This document shows, in pieces, positions 44,434-53,738 of a stretch of DNA of 64,000 nt. The notes beneath the pieces are model-generated. The model was not told the DNA's origin. It did not search any database and was given only the letters and a program-made list of their open reading frames with translations. Every line of letters begins with the position of its first letter. Position 1 is the first letter of the stretch. Where the stretch lies: assembly GCF_022812285.1 (NCBI RefSeq), contig NZ_CP093300.1, positions 992,001 through 1,056,000 on the forward strand. Reading direction: 5' to 3'. Both the position numbers and the translations under genes were made by a program. Source of the stretch: Alkalihalobacillus sp. LMS39 (lineage in GTDB: Bacteria > Bacillota > Bacilli > Bacillales > Bacillaceae_F).

Positions 44434-44631
44434 TACTTTCATCTCCTATTCACACTTTTTATTGGGTTGCTAGAAATGTAATATAAATAAGTGGTCAAGT
44501 TGGATAAATTATTTAATGTATTGTAGGTTGTTACCATATTTTTCATATGCGAATTTTTCGATTCATAAGCATTATAACAGAATGTAAATAAAACCAAATC
44601 TAACATTCTACCTAGAAGATTTTAAAGAATA

Positions 44632-44640
44632 TGCTATAAT
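44632..44640 (+). promoter_or_regulatory. Extended -10 box before the helicase gene
   Basis: TGCTATAAT is an extended -10 element 37 bases before the GTG start; no clear -35 box is seen. Confidence 0.4.
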
Positions 44641-44677
44641 TTCTATTGGATAAAAAAACAGTTAAGGTCGGATTTTA

Positions 44678-47600
44678 GTGGATGGACATATGAAAATTCA
44701 AAATAGAACGCCATTTCGTTTTCCAGTCACTTTAACGAATAAGGCGAAAGACAAGATGCGGGAGCTCCGTCTTGATGAGCGCTCGCTTTTTTCGTTGCAA
44801 AAATCATTTTATATATATATCGAGAAATATCCTCAAGAAGCAGAGCGTCTGCCTTCGATTGCTTTATACTTAGATGGCGAGAAGAATAAGAAATTTGCTG
44901 AGGTGTACAAAGACATTGTCGTTGTTTTGCACTGTTTAGTGGAAAAAGACAAGTTCCTAGTCGTAAATGTAACGACTAGGTCAGCTCAAACACCCGTGGC
45001 GACAAATTGGCGTCGGGCGGCAAATCTCACATTTCAATTACATGATAATAGCGGTGAGCGGATTTCTTATGATTTGCTAGACTTAATTCATACCATGCCA
45101 GTAGCCCAGGAAAGTTCAATGTATGTGAAAAAGCGCATCACCAGCTGGGAAGGCTATTTGAGAATTCAAGAGCGGTCTGCAGATATTCCAGACATGACGA
45201 CCCGCTATTCAAAGCTTGTTTTTAATGGGAATTTTAGTCGCGTGAAGATAACAGGGATAGAGCTAGGAACAAAAGAGTGGAAATCTCTTAAAGATTTAAG
45301 TGTGAAGCTGAAAGGGATCGACCAAGATATCGGAAAAGTAATTAAGGCGAATCGATCTGAGAAGACAGTTGAAGTGGAATTACACGGATATATGGAAGAG
45401 CGGGCCCGAAAACAACAGCTACATGTTCATCCAAAAGAAGTCGTCTTTAGTAATTTTGCGACACTAAGTCAAGTGAAGCGACTACGCCAAGGCTTTAAGC
45501 ATTTAGAAAGCGGGCGAGCAGTGAATCCGAATCTTGAGCGCCTGTTGTTTGAAAACAAGCCACCAGTTGAACCGATAAAGAAACAGGTACAAGTTAAATT
45601 CCATAATCGCCTGAACGAATTTCAACAAAAAGCAGTGATAGGCGCGATGTCGGCAAAAGACTTATACGTCATTCAAGGCCCACCTGGAACAGGAAAAACA
45701 ACGGTGATTTCCGAAATATGCTTGCAAAATGCGAGAGCAGGACTTAAGACATTAGTAGCATCACAATCGAATTTAGCTGTCGATAATGCGCTTGGTCGAT
45801 TACTTGCCAATAAAGACATTCGCATTCTTCGTGTTGGACGGACTGAAAGTATTGAAGAAGAAGGGCAGAAGTTTATTGAAGAAAACGTTGGCCAGTATTG
45901 GAAAGACCATACGCTCCATGAAGTTTCCTCTCAATATCAAGTACGTGAAAAACGAGAATCCGTTATTGAAACAGAACTTGTTAACATAACGGAAGAACAA
46001 AGCAAGCTTGAAATCGAAAGAGAAAAAGTTGAAGCAGAGATAAAAGCAAAACAGGATGCAAAAGCCAAATGGAGCGAAATCCAAGCTGTAATCGATGAAC
46101 TGAAACAACAAGTTCATGTTATAAAAAAGGAAGAAGAATCCTCGAAGAAACAACTAATAGAGCATAGACAACAATTACAGCGATTAAATGTTGAGATTGA
46201 AGAAGACACTGCTTTTCTTAAAAATCAGCCAGACGAAGAGGCACTAGAACAAAAAGTGGATACAAACATGCAATTGCTAGAACAATTGCGACAGAGTATG
46301 GCTTGTAATCAACTTGAATTTGAACTAGAAGAAAAAAACAAAGAAATCAAAACAACAACAGCTGAGTGTGAAAACTGGTTAAGAGAGCTTGATACTATCA
46401 ATGCTTTAACGGCGAAAGTTAAGGACATAAAGCAAGTCGATGGATTGAAATGGATGCTGCTTGAACAAGGGTTCACCCAATCGGAAAAGATAGAAGAGTT
46501 ACTCGAAAAAATAGAGGACATTCGCTACAACATGCAACAACTTGAAAAATTACGCTCGTATTATGAAAAGCTAAACCGAGCCATTGCATATATGGAAGAA
46601 CGAGCGAAACAAAAGGGAGTCGCTTTAAAAGAACTTCACCGACAGGCGACGATGAAACAAGCGCAATATACAGCGACTGATATTGATGACTTTTTAGAGC
46701 GTTTGCGCGATAAAATTAGAAATCAAGAAAATCTGTACAGAACCGATCTAGAAGGGCTTTATAGCAGAAGTGATTTTATTAAACAAAAAGCTAAACGATT
46801 TCAGCGAAAAGAAACTTATGTACACCAAGCACAACAAGCTTTTCGCTTGCTAAAGCAAGAAATTATAGAAGAGTTTGAGCGAAAACAGCTTGAAGCAAAA
46901 CCGATAATTGAAAAGTCAAAACAAATGATAGAGACAGTGAAAAGCGAGAGAATGGCACTTCAAGAGAAACTAAAGCAAAGGAAGGCTTCAATAGAAGTAA
47001 TACCAAATGCGAATGAACTTCTCCCACAAAAAGAAGCACAAGCGCTTGAACTAAAAGAACAATTACAACAAATTATCACTGTTCGAAACCGTTTGAAAGA
47101 AAATGAAACAAAGCGCACAAGCGATGCTGCGATTATTCTTGAAGAGAAACAAACACTTACACAAATCGAGACTCGATTACGTGAGCAAGCTATCTTAATC
47201 GCTGAAAAAGAACAAGAGCAGGAAACATTCAATGCATTGCTATCAACAGAACCAGAACAAAAACATGAACATGTGTTAACACAAGTGGCGAGCTTGTCTT
47301 TGAAACAAACATCATTAGAAGAGGAAAAACGCAGACTCCCACTTTTTCAGTCTGTTCAAGGAAAATGGTTAGCCTTGTTAAAAGAAGCAAATGAACATGA
47401 CTTGGATGAAATCCGTAAGCTTTATGTGAAGCATGCGAATGTCATTGGAACCACTTGTGTGGCTTCAGCAAGGAAAGATTTTATTGACACATATCCAGCA
47501 TTTGATGTTGTTATCATTGATGAAGTATCGAAAGCAACTCCACCAGAGCTACTATTGCCGATGCTAAAAGGGAAAAAAATCATCCTAGTCGGTGATCATC

Positions 47601-48463
47601 ATCAGCTACCTCCTTTACTTGGAGATGATACGCTTGAAGAAACTCTTCAAGAAATGGCAGATGGAAATGGCGACTTTGAAGGAAAAGAAGAATTAAACAA
47701 GCTCCTTAAAGAATCGTTATTCGAACGGTTATTTAAAAACTTGCCGAAAAGCCATAAAACGATGCTTGCGATTCAGTATCGCATGCACGAAAATATTATG
47801 GAAACGATCGCACCATTTTATGAGCAAGAAAACGAGCGACTTCAATGTGGCTTAACTGATTCTAATTTTGATCGTGACCATAAGCTAGAATCAATTCACA
47901 TCAAGCGTGACAATCACTTAATTTGGATGGACATGCCGAATGAATCTGCTTTTTTCGAAGAACGAATGAAAGGTGGAAAAAGCTTATATAATCCGGCGGA
48001 ATTAAGCAAAATCGCCGACATGTTAAAAGAAATTGATGAAGCTGTCTTTGAAGCGAAACAGGCTGGAAGAATGAAGGAAGATGAACAAAAAAGCGTCGGT
48101 GTTATTAGCTTTTATGGAGAACAAGTAAAACGAATTGACCGCCTCCTCCAGCAAGAGCTCCGCTTACAACATGTCACACTCCGAACAGGAACCGTTGACC
48201 GCTTTCAAGGGATGGAGATGGATGTCATTATCGTAAGTATGGTCCGAAATCACGAGAACAAACATGATGATATCGGCTTTGCTAAAGACTATCGCCGTTT
48301 GAATGTCGCGTTATCAAGAGCAAGAGAATTACTTGTCCTCATTGGAAGTACAACGATGTTTACCGAGCGACCGAAACAGGCAACAACAAGAAACATGTAT
48401 AAGCATGTATTCGACGTGGCCAAACAGCAAAACGGATTGCGCTTACTAGAAGAGGTGAAGTAG
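44678..48463 (+). CDS. Large SF1 (Upf1/RecD2-like) helicase with long internal coiled coil
   Basis: A 1261-residue protein. An N-terminal domain of about 310 residues is of no recognised family. The first RecA-like core has Walker A IQGPPGTGKTTVISEI near residue 333. A coiled-coil insertion of roughly 550 residues (about 390-935, dense in E, K and Q) separates it from Walker B VVIIDEVSKATPPE near 942 and GDHHQLPPLL near 972. The second core has TVDRFQGMEMDVIIVSMVRN near 1171 and RRLNVALSRARELLVL near 1207. This is the Upf1-like SF1B pattern. GTG 44678 has AAGG ten bases upstream. No nuclease motif is seen. It probably forms an operon with 48464-49225. Confidence 0.82.
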   Translation: MDGHMKIQNRTPFRFPVTLTNKAKDKMRELRLDERSLFSLQKSFYIYIEKYPQEAERLPSIALYLDGEKNKKFAEVYKDIVVVLHCLVEKDKFLVVNVTTRSAQTPVATNWRRAANLTFQLHDNSGERISYDLLDLIHTMPVAQESSMYVKKRITSWEGYLRIQERSADIPDMTTRYSKLVFNGNFSRVKITGIELGTKEWKSLKDLSVKLKGIDQDIGKVIKANRSEKTVEVELHGYMEERARKQQLHVHPKEVVFSNFATLSQVKRLRQGFKHLESGRAVNPNLERLLFENKPPVEPIKKQVQVKFHNRLNEFQQKAVIGAMSAKDLYVIQGPPGTGKTTVISEICLQNARAGLKTLVASQSNLAVDNALGRLLANKDIRILRVGRTESIEEEGQKFIEENVGQYWKDHTLHEVSSQYQVREKRESVIETELVNITEEQSKLEIEREKVEAEIKAKQDAKAKWSEIQAVIDELKQQVHVIKKEEESSKKQLIEHRQQLQRLNVEIEEDTAFLKNQPDEEALEQKVDTNMQLLEQLRQSMACNQLEFELEEKNKEIKTTTAECENWLRELDTINALTAKVKDIKQVDGLKWMLLEQGFTQSEKIEELLEKIEDIRYNMQQLEKLRSYYEKLNRAIAYMEERAKQKGVALKELHRQATMKQAQYTATDIDDFLERLRDKIRNQENLYRTDLEGLYSRSDFIKQKAKRFQRKETYVHQAQQAFRLLKQEIIEEFERKQLEAKPIIEKSKQMIETVKSERMALQEKLKQRKASIEVIPNANELLPQKEAQALELKEQLQQIITVRNRLKENETKRTSDAAIILEEKQTLTQIETRLREQAILIAEKEQEQETFNALLSTEPEQKHEHVLTQVASLSLKQTSLEEEKRRLPLFQSVQGKWLALLKEANEHDLDEIRKLYVKHANVIGTTCVASARKDFIDTYPAFDVVIIDEVSKATPPELLLPMLKGKKIILVGDHHQLPPLLGDDTLEETLQEMADGNGDFEGKEELNKLLKESLFERLFKNLPKSHKTMLAIQYRMHENIMETIAPFYEQENERLQCGLTDSNFDRDHKLESIHIKRDNHLIWMDMPNESAFFEERMKGGKSLYNPAELSKIADMLKEIDEAVFEAKQAGRMKEDEQKSVGVISFYGEQVKRIDRLLQQELRLQHVTLRTGTVDRFQGMEMDVIIVSMVRNHENKHDDIGFAKDYRRLNVALSRARELLVLIGSTTMFTERPKQATTRNMYKHVFDVAKQQNGLRLLEEVK

Positions 48464-49225
48464 TTGGATAAATTAATGAAACGGCTAAGGACAAGTGTAC
48501 TTGAACAATCATCTGTTGAAATCAAAAATGAGGCGGTTTGGTATTTGCCAGTTACAACATATGAAATCCAATTCCAAAAAGTGAAACGCACAAAAATGGA
48601 CATTTTGATTAAAATGATGCTGCTTACATTCGAGGAAACGGATATCCGTCGCGCCGCAAATCTATCAGAACTACTGTTAGTCGAGGAATTGTTCATTGAC
48701 GATCTGATTGAAAAGTTACAACGAACCGGCTTAATTCGAGTCGAGAAAGGCGTATACAAGCTAACAGTGAAAGGACATAACCAGCTAAGAAACGGCATTG
48801 TCGAGGAAGAACTAGATGACGAGTGGACAGAACTTATTTATAGTACAAATCATCTTGAATGTTGGCCAGAGACAGTGGAGGTTGTCACAAGTATTGAGGA
48901 AAAATTATCGCTATATCGTTATGCGAAGGAAGACGATGAAGCTACACTTAAAGCCGATGACATTCTCCCTGTCTTAGCCGAGCGAGAAAATGGCTTTGAT
49001 GAAGAAGGATTACAATTAGTTGTATCTGAAATTAAAAGCATCGACAAGCAACAAGTAGAGCTCATTCCATGTATTGAGTTTCAACTTTACAACGGTGAAC
49101 AAGACATTTATTTTGCGCGAGTTTGGAATTTAGCGCTAGAGAGTTGGGATGACACGCTTGAGAAACAAATCGAAGAGAACGAGCTAGGAAAGTGGCGGGA
49201 GCAGTGGGGGACAGGCTTGCGATAA
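48464..49225 (+). CDS. Hypothetical partner of the helicase with a winged-helix-like segment
   Basis: A 253-residue acidic protein starting at TTG directly after the helicase stop, with GAGGTG six bases upstream. Residues about 62-115 (TDIRRAANLSELLLVEELFI, IEKLQRTGLIRVEKGVYKLT, VKGHNQLRNGI) look like a winged helix with its wing. The rest is acidic with short beta strands (IPCIEFQLYNGEQDIYFARV). I do not recognise a family. The tight coupling implies that it works with the helicase, perhaps as a nucleic-acid-binding or loading subunit. Confidence 0.65.
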   Translation: MDKLMKRLRTSVLEQSSVEIKNEAVWYLPVTTYEIQFQKVKRTKMDILIKMMLLTFEETDIRRAANLSELLLVEELFIDDLIEKLQRTGLIRVEKGVYKLTVKGHNQLRNGIVEEELDDEWTELIYSTNHLECWPETVEVVTSIEEKLSLYRYAKEDDEATLKADDILPVLAERENGFDEEGLQLVVSEIKSIDKQQVELIPCIEFQLYNGEQDIYFARVWNLALESWDDTLEKQIEENELGKWREQWGTGLR

Positions 49226-49273
49226 CGACGATTTTGTTGTGAGTACGTTGTTCAGGTGGGTATGTGATTCTAT

Positions 49274-49402
49274 CGGACATTTGTTCCGTTATATGTTGAA
49301 AAGAAGAGGTATTGACCACCGATCTTTAATAACTAACGGAACAGATGTCCGTTAGTAATTGAAAAAGGCTTGTTTTGGATGAAATAGCGGAATAAATGTC
49401 CG
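49274..49402. repeat. Four-box dispersed element, copy 6 (first box missing)
   Basis: Boxes are at 49274-49288 (forward), 49337-49351 and 49388-49402 (reverse), with spacings 63 and 51. The place where the first box would start (49223) is the stop codon of the preceding gene, so this copy is truncated against the gene end. Confidence 0.85.
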
Positions 49403-49488
49403 AACGAGCCATACATAACAGGACGTTTTTTTCTATTGTGAAAAACAAGAATCTTTTATAAACTCATTTGTAATAAGGGGGGATGTAT

Positions 49489-50019
49489 ATGATTTTTGAT
49501 TTAAAGGGAGAACCAACGATGTCACCAATAGTCGGGATGTTATTTTCAGCGGTAAAAGAAAATAACGAACGTCTCCAATTAATCACGAGTGGGATGTCGC
49601 AAGAGGAAGTTGATTATCAAGGTCCACAGCAGAACGATAATAGTACGGCTCAGCTAATCAGACATTTAACATATGTTGATTTAAATTGGCTTTATCGAAT
49701 CAAAGGAGAAACACTTCCAATCTCGTTAATAGAAAAATATGGACCGATGATTGATGCAAATAATAAGCTTCCGCTGGTGAAAGGAAAATCGCAAAATACA
49801 CTTATAGCAGACTATGAAATGGTAATGAAAAAGTTAGAAGAAACATGTACACAGCTAACGGATGCTGATTTAAATCGAGTCGTTTTATTTGGGCATGAAA
49901 ATGAAAAGCAAGCGACGATCCGCTGGGGATTATGGCATATTGCCGACCATAGTCGTTATCATCAAGCCCATATTAATCAGCTTCGTAAATGGTATAATGA
50001 ACATTCAGTAAATCGATAG
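49489..50019 (+). CDS. DinB family protein
   Basis: A 176-residue four-helix-bundle protein of the DinB/YfiT type. The metal-binding histidines are in LIRHLTYVDLNW (about residue 57) and in WHIADHSRYHQAHINQLRKW near the C-terminus. DinB-like proteins include bacillithiol transferases; the substrate here is unknown. ATG 49489 has AGGGGG seven bases upstream, while the earlier ATG (49483) abuts that site. The next gene starts 18 bases later. Confidence 0.8.
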   Translation: MIFDLKGEPTMSPIVGMLFSAVKENNERLQLITSGMSQEEVDYQGPQQNDNSTAQLIRHLTYVDLNWLYRIKGETLPISLIEKYGPMIDANNKLPLVKGKSQNTLIADYEMVMKKLEETCTQLTDADLNRVVLFGHENEKQATIRWGLWHIADHSRYHQAHINQLRKWYNEHSVNR

Positions 50020-50037
50020 AAAGTGGAGAAACTTATA

Positions 50038-50682
50038 TTGGAATTAAAGGACTATTTACATAAAACATTCCCAGGGCTTAGCTTGAAACCAAGCTTGTAT
50101 GTGCAATGGGACACCGGAGTTCATATTGAATTTGCAAAAGGGTTATATCAGTTAAATATTGATGACAAGCTTAATCCTATTTATTTTGAAAAAGTGTACA
50201 ATCAGGCACTGTCATTGTTTCATCTTTTATTTGGAGAAGAGGATGAGATATTTCTTGTCACTAACGTATACCATCATAAGGACTGGAAATGGAAACAAAG
50301 TAAGGTCTATCGTAGGTATGTAAAAAACAAACACTTAACATATGATGTTAAGAAACAGATGTTACCGTATCTTTTTATTGATGAGGATGAAGGAGACGGG
50401 TATGTTACTTCTCAATTCAACGTACGATGTAGAAAATCAGATATAAACTATTCCTTACTCCTGAAAGCGACATGCCACGAAGACTTTCCGATACAACCAA
50501 AGCTTGGGAAAGCAAAGGACACATATTATCCAGATGTTTTCTTCGTAAACGCTACACAGGACCTCATCTTTTTTATTTATGATGATAGGGGTTGTGAAGT
50601 GGTTGCCAGTCACAAAGACACGCTTCAGTCCATTACTAAGTGGGGTGCTGAGGAAGGAATTGAGGTTGACTATAAGGAATAA
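50038..50682 (+). CDS. DUF3885 domain protein
   Basis: A 214-residue soluble protein with phrases typical of DUF3885: FEKVYNQALSLFHLLFGEED, EIFLVTNVYHHKDWKWKQS, FFIYDDRGCEVVASHKDTL. Function unknown. TTG 50038 is chosen because GGAG lies nine bases upstream; an in-frame GTG at 50023 overlaps that site. Probably co-transcribed with the DinB gene. Confidence 0.7.
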   Translation: MELKDYLHKTFPGLSLKPSLYVQWDTGVHIEFAKGLYQLNIDDKLNPIYFEKVYNQALSLFHLLFGEEDEIFLVTNVYHHKDWKWKQSKVYRRYVKNKHLTYDVKKQMLPYLFIDEDEGDGYVTSQFNVRCRKSDINYSLLLKATCHEDFPIQPKLGKAKDTYYPDVFFVNATQDLIFFIYDDRGCEVVASHKDTLQSITKWGAEEGIEVDYKE

Positions 50683-50880
50683 ATGGAGGATAGAAATGAT
50701 GTGTTTGATTCGATTTTAGTTAGTCGTAATTGCAATTCTCTCCTTTATTTTTGGGGAAAAGAAGACAGTTGAACAATGAAATGAAACCACTCCGCAAGTA
50801 AAATCGTAGAGTAATCATATTGAGTGTTTTTAAGTATACAAATAGTAATAATGAATTTATTCGTTTATGGAGGTTTTTTT

Positions 50881-51363
50881 ATGAATTTTGTTGATACGTT
50901 GTGGGCTTATGTCCTTGTGTTTTTATTAGCAGCTGCTCCTTTTTTTGAAGCATATGGAGTTATTCCGCTTGCGCTTATTGCCGGTTTATCGCCAATACCC
51001 GTTATTATACTTGGGCTTGCTGGAAACATCTTTACCGTCTATCTCGTCATTCTTTTTATTAATAAAATTAAAGAATGGCGGAAAAAGAAGAAAGGCGATG
51101 ATGAAGAGAAGGCACCAACAAAACGAACAATCCGAGCACAAAAGCTATGGAACAAATATGGCTTACCTGGGTTGGCCATGATTGGCCCGTTAGTCGTTGG
51201 TAGTCACCTTACTGCTTTCATGAGCCTGACATTTGGAGGGACAAAAAGAAAAACGGCATATTGGATGACCGCGAGCATCGTCATTTGGAGTATAACATTT
51301 GCGATACTCATTCACTTTGGAATCGACTTATTGGGCTTTGAAAATCGAAATTATTTTGATTGA
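50881..51363 (+). CDS. Small multidrug export protein-like membrane protein
   Basis: A 160-residue protein with four membrane segments. The N-terminal AAAPFFEAYGVIPLALIAGL and central KYGLPGLAMIGPLVVGSHLTAF match the PF06695 (Sm_multidrug_ex) family. A strongly charged loop (KEWRKKKKGDDEEKAPTKR) separates two halves. ATG 50881 has GGAGG eight bases upstream. The drug-export label is historical; transport function has not been established for most members. Confidence 0.78.
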   Translation: MNFVDTLWAYVLVFLLAAAPFFEAYGVIPLALIAGLSPIPVIILGLAGNIFTVYLVILFINKIKEWRKKKKGDDEEKAPTKRTIRAQKLWNKYGLPGLAMIGPLVVGSHLTAFMSLTFGGTKRKTAYWMTASIVIWSITFAILIHFGIDLLGFENRNYFD

Positions 51364-51404
51364 TTGGAAGGGGATAGTGTAAGCTATCTCCTTTTCTTTC
51401 AGAG

Positions 51405-51584
51405 CGGACATATATTCCGCTATTTTAGTAAAAATGCTTGTTTTTCAAATGCTATCGGACATCTGTTCCGTTAATTCGTTAAAACAAGCAAAGATTACTA
51501 GTGAAATTGGGAAAATAGCGGAACGGATGTCCGTAATGTTTTCAAAATCGGTTGTTTTGGTGTAAATAGCGGAATAGATGTCCG
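51405..51584. repeat. Four-box dispersed element, copy 7
   Basis: Boxes are at 51405-51419 and 51456-51470 (forward), 51519-51533 and 51570-51584 (reverse), with spacings 51, 63 and 51. The outer pair shares ATTCCG/CGGAAT and the inner pair GTTCCG/CGGAAC, so variants match between first and fourth, and second and third boxes. Confidence 0.9.
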
Positions 51585-51629
51585 AACCGTTAGTTAAATA
51601 AATTAGCGAATTTCAAAGGAGACAACGAA

Positions 51630-52079
51630 ATGGCCCTTCATATTACAAGAGAGTTTACGAAAGAGGATAAACAATATATTGATGACGAATTGTACTTTTA
51701 TAATGTAAAACACTTCCCAAAAAATCTTGGTGGGAGATATGAAGAAATCGGCTTATTCGTAAAAGATGATAACGGAAGCGTTCGTGGCGGTATGTTAAGT
51801 GCAGTGTGCTGGAATTGGATGGAGATTTATTCTCTTATCATTGATGAAGATATTCGAAACGCTGGCTATGGTACGAAACTGTTAAAAGAAACGGAGAAAA
51901 TAGCAATAGAAAAACAATGTGACTTTATCAAAGTAGATACGTTAAGTTTTCAAGCATTAGAGTTTTATGAAAAAAATGGATATCAAGTATTTGGCATGAT
52001 TGATAAAGTCGGGAGAGAGTTTAAACATTATTATTTAAAAAAGGATTTACAAAAAGCTGAAAATAGCAAGGTCTTGTAA
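51630..52079 (+). CDS. GNAT family N-acetyltransferase
   Basis: A 149-residue acetyltransferase. The acetyl-CoA loop is IDEDIRNAGYGTKLLKETEK near residue 72, and the C-terminal LEFYEKNGYQVFGMIDKVG is the usual closing motif. AAAGGAG lies before the ATG. Substrate unknown; this size class includes protein, polyamine and antibiotic acetyltransferases. Confidence 0.85.
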   Translation: MALHITREFTKEDKQYIDDELYFYNVKHFPKNLGGRYEEIGLFVKDDNGSVRGGMLSAVCWNWMEIYSLIIDEDIRNAGYGTKLLKETEKIAIEKQCDFIKVDTLSFQALEFYEKNGYQVFGMIDKVGREFKHYYLKKDLQKAENSKVL

Positions 52080-52121
52080 ACTTTTTGGAACGGTAAGGAA
52101 AACAAGAACATAAGAAAGCAT

Positions 52122-52163
52122 AATTTTGGTCTAGCAGTGAAGCTTTGAAAGCTTATTCTAGAA
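52122..52163. repeat. Dispersed AGCTTATTCTAGAAGAG repeat, copy B
   Basis: Reads AATTTTGGTCTAGCAGTG, then AAGCTTTGAAAGCTT (a perfect palindrome) and ATTCTAGAA. It matches copies at 22496-22553 and 63927-64000 but ends before the AGAGCGAAGGCTGCG part. Confidence 0.6.
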
Positions 52164-52272
52164 TGAAAAAAGGAAAAATATCACTTTTTGTAGAATGCTT
52201 ATGATAATCGTTATGTCGTCCAAATAAAAAGCCCTCCTAAAGTAATTTAATAATGTAGAATGGGGTGTTGAA

Positions 52273-52575
52273 ATGGTAAAGTGTACTAAATGTCATCATT
52301 CATTACGATGGATTGATGTTTTTAAGGCAAATTGGTTTTATAGTGGAGTCGAATGCGAAAAATGCGGAACAAAATCTAAGATAACTAATTTATCGAGGTT
52401 AACTGTAGTCGCTTTAACTGTAGTGCCGCTTTTAGTATTTGGCTTGTTTTTATCCCCATTCGAAAATGTTTTTGTTACCATGATTGTGGCTGTCTTCATT
52501 GCACTGGCAGGCTCTTTGTTAACACCTTATTTGGTAAAATATAAGCCCGTCGAAAAAAGCACTTCAGTGCGCTAA
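52273..52575 (+). CDS. Putative zinc-finger membrane protein, TIGR04104-like
   Basis: A 100-residue protein with an N-terminal zinc-ribbon-like region (VKCTKCHHSL and VECEKCGTKS, two CxxC pairs 24 residues apart) followed by two membrane segments (VVALTVVPLLVFGLFLS; VTMIVAVFIALAGSLLT). This matches the TIGR04104 family of small Bacillus proteins. Function unknown. GGGGTG precedes the ATG. Confidence 0.75.
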   Translation: MVKCTKCHHSLRWIDVFKANWFYSGVECEKCGTKSKITNLSRLTVVALTVVPLLVFGLFLSPFENVFVTMIVAVFIALAGSLLTPYLVKYKPVEKSTSVR

Positions 52576-52591
52576 TTCAATAAAACAAAAC

Positions 52592-52621
52592 AAAGTCATA
52601 TTGAATTGATATGGCTTTTTT
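52592..52621 (+). terminator. Terminator after the zinc-finger protein gene
   Basis: AGTCATAT and ATATGGCT arms are followed by TTTTTTTG. Confidence 0.7.
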
Positions 52622-52786
52622 TGTTCCTACTAAACCACATGTATGTAAAGAGAGGACTTTTGTAGCTAAATTACAATTTCATTTCAACAGAGTAAAAATG
52701 CATTTGTGACTCCTAAATTGGAATAATACTAAATATAACCAATAAAAAACATTGATGAACGTACAAATGTAGGAGGAGTTTTCATT

Positions 52787-53434
52787 TTGAACGAAATTGT
52801 AATTACACTACTACGAACATTTATCGTGTTTCTAGTGCTGTTAACGATGTTTCGTTTTATGGGGAAGAAAGAGTTAGGTGAAATTAGTTTACTTGATGTC
52901 GTTGTCTCCTTAATGATTGCAGAGTTAGCCGTCATATCGATTGAAGACCATAATATATCATTGATTCGTGGGCTTGCCCCGATTTTCTTATTGATTTTGC
53001 TCCAAGTCATTCTTGGCTCGATTGGAATGAGAAATCAATCGTTCCGCAAGCTTGTAGAAGGAAGTCCGGTCATGATAATTGAAGATGGCAAGCTCATTCA
53101 AGAAAATCTTCAAAAGCATCGCTACACATTAGACGATATCTTGTTTCAACTTAGACAAGCAAAAATCGCGGATATAAGAGAAGTCGAATATGCTGTGTTA
53201 GAACGATCTGGTACATTATCGATTTTTAGAAAAGGAGAAGAGAACAGTCAATTCACATTACCTTTAGTTTTGGATGGTGTCATTCAAGAAAACAATCTGC
53301 GCATCATCAAAAGAACGAAAGACTGGTTGCTCACTGAATTGGAAAAAGAGGGCTACTACACCGTTGACCATATTTTTTATTGTAGCTATATGGATGATTC
53401 GTTTTTTATTGAAATGAAAGACCATGGAGCATAA
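52787..53434 (+). CDS. DUF421 (YetF-like) membrane protein
   Basis: A 215-residue protein with three N-terminal membrane segments and a cytoplasmic C-terminal domain. Family motifs are FRFMGKKELGEISLLDVVVS near residue 25, KLVEGSPVMIIEDGKLIQ near residue 90 and FQLRQAKIADIREVEYAVLE near residue 120. B. subtilis has several DUF421 paralogues (YetF, YrbG, YkjA and others), of which YetF has spore germination relevance in some strains. The start is TTG, with AGGAGGAG nine bases upstream. Confidence 0.88.
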   Translation: MNEIVITLLRTFIVFLVLLTMFRFMGKKELGEISLLDVVVSLMIAELAVISIEDHNISLIRGLAPIFLLILLQVILGSIGMRNQSFRKLVEGSPVMIIEDGKLIQENLQKHRYTLDDILFQLRQAKIADIREVEYAVLERSGTLSIFRKGEENSQFTLPLVLDGVIQENNLRIIKRTKDWLLTELEKEGYYTVDHIFYCSYMDDSFFIEMKDHGA

Positions 53435-53469
53435 TAGGTGGCTGGATTTTATGCCTGGTAAAATCGTAA

Positions 53470-53648
53470 CGGACACCTGTTCCGCTATTCACAAGAAAAC
53501 ATCGATTTTTAAAATGCTATCGGACATCTGTTCCGTTACTCTCTTAAAAAGAGGCACGAAACTAAGCAGAAAGTAGAAATAGCGGAACAAATGTCCGATA
53601 GCTTTGGAAAATCGCCCAATTTGCTAAATATAACGGAACAGATGTCCG
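53470..53648. repeat. 179-bp four-box dispersed element, copy 8
   Basis: Boxes are at 53470-53484 and 53521-53535 (forward), 53583-53597 and 53634-53648 (reverse), with spacings 51, 62 and 51. The 36-base spacer between the first two boxes ends CGATTTTTAAAATGCTAT, and that between the last two begins ATAGCTTTGGAAAATCG, so the arms pair beyond the boxes. It lies between convergent DUF421 and glutamate synthase genes. Confidence 0.9.
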
Positions 53649-53699
53649 ATAGGCCGAGGCAACCGGCAATCAACGCCACTATCCCCATACTAACAAAAA

Positions 53700-53730
53700 A
53701 AGCGCTTGGATTCCTAAAATCCAAGCGCTT
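53700..53730 (-). terminator. Terminator of the glutamate synthase gene
   Basis: Perfect 13-bp arms AAGCGCTTGGATT/AATCCAAGCGCTT around a five-base loop, followed on the minus strand by TTTTTTGTTAG. Confidence 0.85.
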
Positions 53731-53738
53731 CTTCTATA

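Noticed and set aside
50692-50820. GGAGG followed by ATG ATG TGT and a stop after seven codons, then a frame resembling a signal segment (VVIAILSFIFGEKKTVEQ).
   Set aside because: Could be a decayed small lipoprotein gene, but too short and broken to support.
18934-53648. CRISPR-like reading of the regularly spaced 15-bp boxes.
   Set aside because: Boxes are inverted in pairs, only four per locus, loci are dispersed and no cas genes are present.
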